This document shows, piece after piece, positions 52,574 through 60,307 of a DNA stretch of 60,445 nucleotides. A program made the position numbers and the translations under genes. The DNA lies in assembly GCA_031291305.1 (NCBI GenBank), contig JARLJH010000049.1, forward strand, positions 1 to 60,445, given 5' to 3'. Source of the DNA: Rhodoferax sp. (GTDB lineage: Bacteria; Pseudomonadota; Gammaproteobacteria; Burkholderiales; Burkholderiaceae_C). The notes below the pieces were generated by a model that saw nothing but the letters and a program-made list of their open reading frames with translations, did no database searches and was not told the origin of the DNA. Numbering within the stretch: the stretch's first letter is position 1; every line of letters begins with the position of its first letter.

Positions 52574-53878
52574 CATGACCAGCAAGATGTCGTGTATGCC
52601 TCGCGCCAACGCCTGTGCCGTGGTTTCAGTGAGTCGTTCGGCGTCATAGCCGATATTGAGCAGCAATCGCCCGTTGTAGGAACTGGCCGCCGTGAATAAC
52701 GTCTGGTAGGACATCGGGCACAGCGCAAACGAGATGGCCTGCACGGCTGGGTCATCAGCCACTAAGGCGACGGCGCCGATGTTGCTGACCATGGTGTTGG
52801 GGAACGAGGCCAAAGCCTTTTTGCGAAACGGTTCCATCGCCTGCGGCGGCACCGGTGAGCCGTCCAGCCCGTACAGGTGATACAGCAGGTGTCCTTCACC
52901 GCGGGCGATCTGCAGCCGGGTCTGGCTGATGACTTCGCGTGCGAGTTCCCAGGGGTCCGTATCTGGACCGGTCTGGAAGGTGCCAGAAATCAATGACGTG
53001 AAAAATCCGGTTGGACTGATGGGGGGCGTGCCCTCCAGATGCGGGCGCAAGTCCACCGGGCAGGAGAGGAAAAACGGCGTCGGTGCGTTCGTCTGTTGCA
53101 GTTTGAACTGCGCCAGCAACTGGGCCGCGCACAGTGCGCCATGCAGGGTGCTGTTGTTGGCACGCGCCTGACCAATCAGCGCTTGGCTAGTCTGGGCATC
53201 GAGTTGCAGGCGGATCAGCCGGGGTTCGCGGCCCGCAGCTTCTGTGGCGAGCCACGGCATGACAGGCAACACGCCGTGGCGGCGGTAGTCGGTGAGCAGC
53301 GTGTTGCGTAGCTGTCTGGCCGCTTCCGGCTGTTCGGCCCAGCGATAGTGCGCGGGCATCAGCTCGGTCATGGTCGGAAGATGGGTAATTTGGCCATGAA
53401 CCAGTGCTGTTGCAGCTTGGGCCATCAAACTGAGCATGCGGCGCAGGATTTCTGTGCCCGAGCGGCCATCGGCGACGCTGTGGTGAAACGTCAGCGCCAG
53501 CACGCAGGATGTGGCGGTCGATGCATGGGCGGCTTGGACTTCCAGATATAGGCAGCGCATCAATGGCGCGCTTTCAAGCGGGAAGGGCTTGGACAACTCC
53601 TGTTCGATAACGCTGTGCCAGTTCTGTGCGGCCACCTGATGGCAGATCAGCTCAAACGCTTGGCCAGGTGCAGGCTCAAAGCGCAAACCGTCTTCTTCGG
53701 TCCAGCGGATGCGGGTTTGGAGCAGGGCGTTTTCCTGCTGGACGATGTCAAGCGCGCGGCGGATGCGTGCCGTCTCCAGCGGGCCGGTGCGCTCGGCCAG
53801 CACCACAAAATTCATGCACGACACTTGGTCGGACAAGAAGAAAAACGCTTCACCGGGGTCGAGGGGGCGGGAGATCAT
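52556..53878 (-). CDS. PapA-like condensation-fold acyltransferase
   Basis: A 440-residue protein of the CoA-dependent acyltransferase/condensation fold. The catalytic motif HHSVADG has His133 and Asp137 (H132-G138). The C-terminal half (FFLSCPVDLRPHLEG, then MVSNIGAVAL) resembles phthiocerol dimycocerosyl transferase-type enzymes. It would transfer an acyl group to an alcohol or amine. No NRPS, PKS or carrier protein lies nearby, so its acceptor is unclear. Confidence 0.8.
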   Translation of the reverse strand: MISRPLDPGEAFFFLSDQVSCMNFVVLAERTGPLETARIRRALDIVQQENALLQTRIRWTEEDGLRFEPAPGQAFELICHQVAAQNWHSVIEQELSKPFPLESAPLMRCLYLEVQAAHASTATSCVLALTFHHSVADGRSGTEILRRMLSLMAQAATALVHGQITHLPTMTELMPAHYRWAEQPEAARQLRNTLLTDYRRHGVLPVMPWLATEAAGREPRLIRLQLDAQTSQALIGQARANNSTLHGALCAAQLLAQFKLQQTNAPTPFFLSCPVDLRPHLEGTPPISPTGFFTSLISGTFQTGPDTDPWELAREVISQTRLQIARGEGHLLYHLYGLDGSPVPPQAMEPFRKKALASFPNTMVSNIGAVALVADDPAVQAISFALCPMSYQTLFTAASSYNGRLLLNIGYDAERLTETTAQALARGIHDILLVMSKNAR

Positions 53879-53896
53879 GTGGCAGGCTGGTATATG

Positions 53897-53953
53897 AGAA
53901 ATTGGCCTCTAGCCCTTGTTTATCATGGGCTACTAGCTATCATTATGATACTA
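53897..53953 (+). repeat. Palindromic repeat copy 9 (family R1)
   Basis: AATTGGCCTCTAGCCC, a 10-base spacer, TGGGCTACTAGCTATCATTATGATAC. It lies 19 bases upstream of the acyltransferase start. Confidence 0.88.
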
Positions 53954-54018
53954 ATTGGGTGCTGCGGGTTGGTTGCCGAATTCAGAGGGTATTCAGTGAC
54001 GTGCTTGACGCTATGGTG

Positions 54019-54096
54019 GGTCATGTGGGCTTAGGCAGGAGGCCTCAGACGCGCTGCGCTTTGCGACATCGGCCCCCTGCCTAAGCCCACATGACC
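54019..54096. repeat. Long hairpin repeat R2, copy 1
   Basis: A perfect 21-bp stem (54019-54039 with 54076-54096) holds a conserved 32-base loop (54042-54073, beginning GCCTCAGACGCG and ending CGACATCGGC). No coding function is supported. Confidence 0.88.
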
Positions 54097-54190
54097 AGAG
54101 ACTGTTGTGGTGCGCGACATGTTTCAGAGGCCCGGTGATTGGTGATTGTTATTCGGTATTCGACGGTTGGCGAACTAGAACGTGCGCCGC

Positions 54191-54276
54191 AGTGGGTGGG
54201 GTATGGGGGCACGCCGATGTCGCAAAGCGAAGCGCGTCTGAGGCGGGCCCCCATACGGCACCCGCTGCCACCCACC
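54191..54276. repeat. Long hairpin repeat R2, copy 2 (inverted)
   Basis: The same 32-base core in reverse complement (54213-54244), one mismatch from copy 1, sits between TATGGGGGC (54202-54210) and GCCCCCATA (54247-54255), with outer GTGGGTGG/CCACCCAC arms. Stem sequences differ entirely from copy 1. Confidence 0.85.
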
Positions 54277-54368
54277 ATGCCAAAGAGCCATGACTTCATC
54301 GGTTGGAAAAAACAGCACCAAGCCGCGATGGCAGCCGACTTCGCAGCACCTTGCGGTGCCGCAAACTC

Positions 54369-57300
54369 TCAAACGCCGCGGCGCAAATCCAGCGTGAACG
54401 GAAACTCGCGGCTGCCAGGCACGTTGATGGTGGCTGGGGGCACGATCATGACACCCGGGGTGTGCCCCATGGCGGTGAAGCGCGACAGACGGCGGCTTTC
54501 GGCCTCGTTGGCGTTGACCGGCAGATTCTGGTAACTCAGACCACCCGGATGCGCCACGTGGTATTGGCAGCCGCCCAAAGAGCGTTTCATCCAGGTATCA
54601 ACCACGTCAAAAGTCAGCGGCGCGTGCACGCCAATGCTGGGGTGTAGGCTGCTCGGCGGGTTCCAGGCTTTGTAACGCACACCGGCCACATATTCACCTT
54701 GCACGCCGGTGGGTTGCAGGGACAGCGCGCGGCCATTGCAGGTGACCACATAGCGGCTCTCGTTCATGCCGGTGACACGCACTTCGATGCGCTCCAGCGA
54801 CGAGTCCACGTAACGTGCGGTGCCGCCCGGTGCACCTTCTTCGCCCATCACATGCCAGGGTTCCAGTGCGTTGCGCAGCGTGAGCTGAATGCCGGCGGTG
54901 CAGATCGAGCCGATCAACGGGAAGCGGAACTCGACGTGCGGAGCAAACCAGCTGTCGTCAAAGGCAAAACCGGCCTCACGCATCTCGGCCATCACGTCCT
55001 TGAAATCCATGTCAATAAAGGCGGGCAGCATGAAGCGGTCATGCAGCTCGGTGCCCCAGCGGCTGGCCGGTGCCTTGTAGGGCGTCTTCCAGAAGCGGGC
55101 AATCAGCGCACGCAGCAACAACTGCTGCACGCTGCTCATGTGCGGGTGCGGCGGCATCTCGAACGCGCGCAGTTCCAGCAGACCCAGACGGCCAGTAGCC
55201 GAATCGGGCGAGTACATCTTGTCGATGGAAATCTCGCTGCGGTGCGTGTTGCCGGTGGCATCGATCAGGATGTTGCGCAGCGTGCGGTCGATCAGCCACG
55301 GCGGCATGGATTGGCCGTAGATCTCGCGGTTTTTGTAGATCTGCTCGATGGCGATCTCAAGTTCGTACAGCTGGTCGTTGCGCGCCTCATCCACGCGCGG
55401 GGCCTGGCTGGTCGGGCCGACAAACATGCCGCTGAACAAATAGCTCAGTGAGGGATGGTTGTGCCAGTACAGCAGCAGGCTGGCCAGCAGTTCGGGCTTG
55501 CGCAGGAACGGGCTGTCAGACGGCGTGGCGCCGCCCATCACAAAGTGGTTGCCACCGCCGGTGCCAGTGTGGCGGCCATCGGTCATGAACTTTTCGGCAG
55601 ACAGGCGCGACTCGAAAGCGGCGTTGTACAAAAACTCGGTGTTGTAGACCAGCTCTTTCCAGCTGTTGGCCGGGTGGATGTTGACCTCGATCACGCCAGG
55701 GTCGGGGGTGACGCTGAGCAGCTTCAGGCGTGGGTCACGCGGTGGCGGGTAACCTTCGATGACGATCTGCACGCCGAGTTCTTTCGCCGTGGCTTCCACG
55801 GCGGCCAGCAGGTCCAGGTAGTACTCCAGGCGCTCCAGCGGCGGCATGAAGACGTAGATGGCGCTGGACTTTTCGCCCACGGCTTCGGCCTTGGGACCGT
55901 TGGCACGGCGCGGGTCGCGCACTTCCACGCACAGGGCGGTGCGGGTGATCCAGTGGGCCGATTCCTGCGGGTTGGGTACGCGGGCAAAGTCGGCCGGTTC
56001 GGCTTGCAAAGCGCTTTGCGCATGGGATGACGTGCTGGTGCTGCTGAGCGGGCCTGTGGGGTTCTGCATCAAACGGGTGGCTTCCGTCGGCGGCAGGGCG
56101 CCAGCGACAAACGGCATGGCAGTAGATGCGTTGGCCGTACCTGCTGCTGCGGCGGCGGCAGCAACGCGGCGGGCAGCACCGAGCGCCAGACCGGCCTTGC
56201 CGGGGGCGTGACCGCTGGTACCGTAGCTGCCGTTGGCGTACTCTGGTGCCATCTGGCTTGGCGCATAACGCCCGGCCAAGTCCGCATACGCAGGCAAATC
56301 GCCGCGCAGGGTGGACGGGTCCTGTTCGATCATGTAAGGGAAGTCGGCTTCGCTGACCCAGGGCAACGAATCCAGCGGCAGGCGCAGGCCCATGGGCGAG
56401 TCGCCGGGCATCAGGTACATGCGCTCGTCGCGCAAAAACCAGGGGCCGGTGGTCCAGGCGGCACCGTACACGTCGTCATACCCTGTCACTTTGACCGGCA
56501 GCACGTAGCCTATCGGGGTGTCGAGCTTTTGCGTGAAGACGCGGCGCAGGCGCGCGCGTTCCATCTCGTCGTCCAGCTTGGAGTTGAACGGATCGACATT
56601 GACCGGCAGGCGACGTTCGCGCCACAGGTAGTACCAGGTGTCTTCAAACGCGGTTTGCACGTATTTGTCAGTGAGCCCCAATTTGCTGGCCAGGGTGCGT
56701 GTGAACCGCTGCGCATCTTCGCTGGTGTAGTGGCTGGTGACGCGTTCGTCGGCAAACAGCGCCGGATTGGCCCACACGGGCTGGCCGTCGGCACGCCAGT
56801 AAATGTTGAGTGCCCAGCGTGGCAGTTGCTCGCCGGGGTACCACTTGCCCTGGCCATAGTGCAAAAAGCCGCCTTCGCCATATTCTTTGCGCAGTTTGTG
56901 CACCAACTCGGTGGCAAAACCACGTTTCGTCGGGCCCAGAGCGTCGGTGTTCCATTCCGGTGCGTCGCGGTCGCTTACGGCCACAAATGTGGGCTCGCCA
57001 CCCATGGTCAGGCGCACGTCGCTGGCAGTCAGGTCCTCATCCACCGCGTGGCCGAGCGCCATGATGTCGGCCCACTGCTCTTCGGTATAGGGCTTGGTGA
57101 CGCGAGGCGATTCGTAAACGCGGGTGACTTGCATGTGGTGGGCAAACTCCACCTCGGACTTGTCGACGCCGCCCTCAATCGGTGCAGCGCCGGAAGGCTG
57201 CGGGGTGCAGGCCAGCGGGATATGGCCTTCACCGGCCAGCAGGCCAGAGGTGGCGTCCAGCCCGACCCAGCCCGCGCCGGGCAAATACACCTCGCACCAT

Positions 57301-57989
57301 GCGTGCAAGTCGGTGAAATCGACCTCGGTGCCGCTGGGGCCGTCCAGCGCTTTCACGTCGGGTTTCAACTGGATCAGGTAGCCCGACACAAAGCGCGCTG
57401 CCAGACCGCAGTTGCGCAGCAGTTGCACCATCAGCCAGGCTGAGTCGCGGCAAGAGCCCGAGCCCAGCGTGAGCGTTTCTTCGGGCGTTTGCACGCCGGG
57501 TTCCATGCGGATGGTGTAGTTGATGGCGTGGTGCACTGACTGGTTCAGGTCCACCAGAAAGAGCACGCTGCGGCGCTTGGTGCGGTCGATCTTGTCCAGG
57601 TAGGCCTGCACCAGCGGTGTTACCGGGTCAGGGGTCAGGTAGGGCGCCAGCTCTTCTTTCAGATCGGGCTTGTAGCTGAACGGGAATTCTTCGGCCTCGG
57701 GCTCCAGGAAGAAGTCAAACGGGTTGTACACCGCCATGTCCATGACCACATCGACGGTGACCTTGAACTCTTTTGTTTTGTCCGGGAACACCAGGCGCGC
57801 CTGGTAGTTGGCGAACGGGTCTTGCTGCCAGTTGATGAAATGGCCTTCAGGCTCGACCTTGAGCGAATACGAGATGATCTTGCTGCGGCAATGCGGGGCA
57901 GGTCGCAGGCGGATCACTTGCGGACCCAGCGCGACCAGCCGGTCGTATGAGTAGTGGGTGACGTGGTTCAGTGCGGCGTGGATGGACAT
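54369..57989 (-). CDS. Transglutaminase-DUF2126 protein
   Basis: A 1206-residue cytoplasmic protein. Residues 1-75 are the Bact_transglu_N strand region; the transglutaminase core has Cys180 in SGSCRDSAW and the His-containing DLHAWCEVYLPGAGWVGLDATSG. The remainder is DUF2126 (ALGPTKRGFATELVHKLR, TGTGGGNHFVMGG). A low-complexity Ala/Ser-rich insertion covers about residues 585-670, lengthening it by some 80-100 residues over typical members. The family is suspected of peptide ligation or proteolysis, untested here. Partner transglutaminase/alpha-E genes usual in such clusters are not in view. Confidence 0.9.
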   Translation of the reverse strand: MSIHAALNHVTHYSYDRLVALGPQVIRLRPAPHCRSKIISYSLKVEPEGHFINWQQDPFANYQARLVFPDKTKEFKVTVDVVMDMAVYNPFDFFLEPEAEEFPFSYKPDLKEELAPYLTPDPVTPLVQAYLDKIDRTKRRSVLFLVDLNQSVHHAINYTIRMEPGVQTPEETLTLGSGSCRDSAWLMVQLLRNCGLAARFVSGYLIQLKPDVKALDGPSGTEVDFTDLHAWCEVYLPGAGWVGLDATSGLLAGEGHIPLACTPQPSGAAPIEGGVDKSEVEFAHHMQVTRVYESPRVTKPYTEEQWADIMALGHAVDEDLTASDVRLTMGGEPTFVAVSDRDAPEWNTDALGPTKRGFATELVHKLRKEYGEGGFLHYGQGKWYPGEQLPRWALNIYWRADGQPVWANPALFADERVTSHYTSEDAQRFTRTLASKLGLTDKYVQTAFEDTWYYLWRERRLPVNVDPFNSKLDDEMERARLRRVFTQKLDTPIGYVLPVKVTGYDDVYGAAWTTGPWFLRDERMYLMPGDSPMGLRLPLDSLPWVSEADFPYMIEQDPSTLRGDLPAYADLAGRYAPSQMAPEYANGSYGTSGHAPGKAGLALGAARRVAAAAAAAGTANASTAMPFVAGALPPTEATRLMQNPTGPLSSTSTSSHAQSALQAEPADFARVPNPQESAHWITRTALCVEVRDPRRANGPKAEAVGEKSSAIYVFMPPLERLEYYLDLLAAVEATAKELGVQIVIEGYPPPRDPRLKLLSVTPDPGVIEVNIHPANSWKELVYNTEFLYNAAFESRLSAEKFMTDGRHTGTGGGNHFVMGGATPSDSPFLRKPELLASLLLYWHNHPSLSYLFSGMFVGPTSQAPRVDEARNDQLYELEIAIEQIYKNREIYGQSMPPWLIDRTLRNILIDATGNTHRSEISIDKMYSPDSATGRLGLLELRAFEMPPHPHMSSVQQLLLRALIARFWKTPYKAPASRWGTELHDRFMLPAFIDMDFKDVMAEMREAGFAFDDSWFAPHVEFRFPLIGSICTAGIQLTLRNALEPWHVMGEEGAPGGTARYVDSSLERIEVRVTGMNESRYVVTCNGRALSLQPTGVQGEYVAGVRYKAWNPPSSLHPSIGVHAPLTFDVVDTWMKRSLGGCQYHVAHPGGLSYQNLPVNANEAESRRLSRFTAMGHTPGVMIVPPATINVPGSREFPFTLDLRRGV

Positions 57990-58148
57990 GCGTGGTTCTC
58001 AAAAAGGCTGACGAATCGGGCAGTGATCTGGCGCAGCAGATACGGTTGAAATACCGCGACTCACAAGCAATCTTGGTGCCAGTCGCGGTTTGCGCGTTAA
58101 CCGGATTTTCCCATGAATGGCCTACGAAACCGTGACAGGGCTACAGCC
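57990..58148. other. Short intergenic region
   Basis: 159 bases between the DUF2126 start and the antitoxin end, both on minus. It must hold the DUF2126 promoter; no clear element was seen. Confidence 0.4.
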
Positions 58149-58505
58149 CTACGCGATTTGTCTAGGTCGCGGCTGACGCAACTCGGTTTTTTTGGCGGCT
58201 TTTGCCTTGACCCCGGCGATGGGACGAATGGTTAAGCCCACGCGCATGCCTGCTCGGGTGGCCATGTTGACCAGCGCATCAAGACTGAATTCACCAATCT
58301 TGCCTTTGAGCAGTTGATTCATGCGCGGCTGAGTCAACCCCAGTGACTTGGCCGCAGCCGCCTGAGTCAATCCGCTGTCCGCGAACCATTTGGAGATAAC
58401 GGCCATGGTTTGAGAGCGCAACAGTAGGTTTTGCGCTTCTTCGGCATCGAAGCCAAGATCAGCAAAGATGTTGTCGCTGCCTTTTGTGATTTGAAGTTCA
58501 TTCAT
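58149..58505 (-). CDS. HigA-like XRE-family antitoxin
   Basis: A 118-residue protein with an HTH near residues 40-75 (SGLTQAAAAKSLGLTQPRMNQLLKG) and FSLDALVNMATRAGMRVGLTIRP afterwards, the HTH_37-type antitoxin layout. Basic, Lys/Arg-rich tail. Its ATG overlaps the tail of the decayed toxin frame (ATGA), and AGAGGAG in that tail is its ribosome site. It probably represses its own promoter. The frame is intact although the partner is broken. Confidence 0.82.
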   Translation of the reverse strand: MNELQITKGSDNIFADLGFDAEEAQNLLLRSQTMAVISKWFADSGLTQAAAAKSLGLTQPRMNQLLKGKIGEFSLDALVNMATRAGMRVGLTIRPIAGVKAKAAKKTELRQPRPRQIA

Positions 58506-58847
58506 TTTTTACTCCTCTGGTTCACAAGTTGCCGATAGCGTGTGCTTGCCAAATCAAGATCAGTTTTGCTGGTTTTTTGGGTCTTTTTTTCAAAAGCGTG
58601 CAGCACATAAATGGCCTTGCGGAAACTTTGCGACATAAAGCACGCGGTACGCCTTTTCAACACGAATCCGAATTTCCCTGACACCCGCCCCCACTGTCTC
58701 CATGGGCTTCCAATCAGAGGGTTCATGGCCTTCTTGGACTTGCCCCAGCTAGTGACCCGCTTCTCTTTTCGCTTCGTCGGAGAAGCCTTTGACTGCATCA
58801 AGACTGTCACCAAGCCATCGCATTGCCTTTTGCTGGATTCGAATCAT
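58502..58847 (-). pseudogene. Decayed Gp49/RelE-like toxin gene
   Basis: From ATG 58823 (or 58847) the minus strand reads MRWLGDSLDAVKGFSDEA, then has TAG at 58749-58751, then QVQEGHEPSDWKPM and GAGVREIRIRVEKAYRV in the same frame. Near 58608-58625 the frame shifts by one base, after which AIYVLHAFEKKTQKTSKTD follows. These blocks match Gp49-type toxins (PF05973). One nonsense codon plus one frameshift disables it. The order, toxin then antitoxin, is that of HigBA-type loci. Confidence 0.8.
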
Positions 58848-59240
58848 CTCGAAATTTTATTCTTGTTTTGGAATAAATTAAATAGTCGAACAGCGATTGA
58901 ACGATGGCTAGGCGCTTGACATCAGGCGGGGTTTGTACGCTGCTCTTGCGGCTGGCAGCGGCAGGGATTGTTCGTGACACCGCCAAAGCCTTGCACACAT
59001 CGCCAAAGCTGGGCCGTCTGGGTTCAATTGGGTGCTGATTTGCATGTGAACTGCGTCGTTTGCCGTCAGATTTGCGCTGCTGCCCAAGTATGATCTGAAT
59101 CCACAATGGCGCAAAGCTTTCAGTCCCCCATTGCCACCGTCCATACAGGCGGTTCAGACCAACATGGTTTATCTGCCGCGGGAGGTGTTTATGGTTTGCG
59201 CAAGCTTTGAAGATAAACGCTGATCGCTAGCCCCCTACCC
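58848..59240. other. Intergenic region, no gene supported
   Basis: 393 bases between the toxin start and the first cassette-like gene. It contains the likely promoter of the toxin-antitoxin pair; short frames on minus lack family features and ribosome sites. I looked for an attI or integrase and saw neither. Confidence 0.5.
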
Positions 59241-59816
59241 ATGGATGCCAATCTCGTACTGTTTGTTGAAAGGGCATACAAGCTCGAAACCAGTTCGTTC
59301 TGGCAATGGCTGAGTAATCGGCGTGGTCCGTCCGATATCGAGAAAATTATCGCTGGCGAATGGCTAGCCCATGATGGCCTGAGCCAAGATTCTTTGGAGG
59401 CATTCTGTTTGAACCTCCGCTTCTTGATACAACCCCGAGATTGCATCTCAGTTGATCAAGTCGCAGCAATTGCCGCAACTTGGCCAGATGAGTACGGCTT
59501 ACAGCGAGAGACGATTCAGAGCGCCGTCACGGTTCTAGGTCATCAACTCGGCAAGCGATGCCTCGTTCAATTCACCAACTCGAAGGTGACCACTAACGGG
59601 GATCTCTTTGAGGTCGTGTTCTATGGTGGAATTGCCCACGCCAATCCATCCAAGAGAGATCAATTCAAGAGCCTTACCAACGCAGGGCTCTTTACTTACT
59701 TCGTTTTCCAGGCGTTCAGTGAGGTGCTGTTCCACTATCGCAATTGCATCCAGACTCTCGCATTTCACGTAACGCAATACCTAGAATCTATGAGCTGTCA
59801 TGCAAAAGAGGGCTAA
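59241..59816 (+). CDS. Cassette-like gene, protein of unknown function
   Basis: A 191-residue soluble protein, not recognised. It has a mixed helical N-terminal half (WQWLSNRRGPSDIEKIIAGEWL), then VTVLGHQLGKRCLVQFTNSKV. No signal peptide or membrane helix. Its TAA lies in GGCTAAC, at the edge of an attC-like site, which is the way gene cassettes usually end. Codon use differs from neighbours (more A/T at third positions). Confidence 0.6.
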   Translation: MDANLVLFVERAYKLETSSFWQWLSNRRGPSDIEKIIAGEWLAHDGLSQDSLEAFCLNLRFLIQPRDCISVDQVAAIAATWPDEYGLQRETIQSAVTVLGHQLGKRCLVQFTNSKVTTNGDLFEVVFYGGIAHANPSKRDQFKSLTNAGLFTYFVFQAFSEVLFHYRNCIQTLAFHVTQYLESMSCHAKEG

Positions 59817-59897
59817 CCTGCCGCTTAACCCCGTTCGCATCGCTCTCTGGACGCTGCGCGATAAAGCCGCGCAGTGTCGGTTAGCTCTACATTGGGC
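59811..59897 (+). repeat. attC-like site 1
   Basis: GCTTAAC (59823-59829) fits the RYYYAAC core; the right end is ATTGGGC (59891-59897), one base off GTTRRRY. Between them, CTGCGCG and CGCGCAG form a stem around ATAAAGC. A 25-base block (59849-59873) is identical to the second site. A GGCTAAC/GTTAGCT alternative pairing (59811 and 59880) is also possible. Confidence 0.55.
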
Positions 59898-59953
59898 CCC
59901 ATACGATAGCCGTTATCTGTCAACCTAGAATTTTCACAAACGAAGGAACCGTC

Positions 59954-60166
59954 ATGGAAATTAGCGTCCTCAAACCAGCAGTAGATGGAAAACTCGAAGT
60001 CAGCGTCCGGTATTACGAGCAAATCGATGGCCTTGGACACAACGCGACCCTTACTGTTTGGGTTCCAGAAACCGATTCTCGTAGCGAGCTTGAGAAACGG
60101 GCTCGTCTCGCAGCAGAATCGTTTCTAAAGCAATGCTTATTGGCCCATTCCGCTCAAGATCGCTGA
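59954..60166 (+). CDS. Cassette-like small protein of unknown function
   Basis: A 70-residue protein, not recognised: MEISVLKPAVDGKLEVSVRYYEQIDGLG, then a helical RSELEKRARLAAESFLKQCLL. AAGGA lies 7 bases before the ATG. Placed between two attC-like sites and about 56 bases after the first, as cassette genes are. Confidence 0.55.
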   Translation: MEISVLKPAVDGKLEVSVRYYEQIDGLGHNATLTVWVPETDSRSELEKRARLAAESFLKQCLLAHSAQDR

Positions 60167-60243
60167 TCAACTCGTCGGACATTAGGCTGCGCAATTCATC
60201 TCGTGTTAGCTGACTCTGGTTGTTTTTGTTGTCTACCTCTGTG

Positions 60244-60307
60244 GCCCAACCCGGCAGTAGAGGGGACGCTGCGCGATAAAGCCGCGCATCGCCCCTCACT
60301 TCTACGT
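60244..60307 (+). repeat. attC-like site 2, interrupted at its right core
   Basis: GCCCAAC (60244-60250) fits RYYYAAC. GTAGA/TCTAC (60257-60261 and 60301-60305), GGGG/CCCC and TGCGCG/CGCGCA pair, leaving A60266 unpaired as in functional attC hairpins. The expected GTTGGGC is cut after GT and replaced by GTGTGCC. Confidence 0.58.

Larger units (their letters stand above)
53954..54368. other. Repeat-rich intergenic region, no gene seen
   Basis: This stretch contains both R2 hairpins and about 95 bases of unique sequence between them. Frames crossing it are not gene-like. It ends at the stop codon of the DUF2126 gene. Confidence 0.6.

Noticed and set aside
56208-57443. A 411-codon frame antisense to DUF2126
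   Set aside because: Shadow frame of the transglutaminase-DUF2126 gene.
58807-59144. Minus-strand frames of 78-99 codons upstream of the toxin
   Set aside because: No ribosome site, no family features, and they overlap the promoter and start of the toxin locus.
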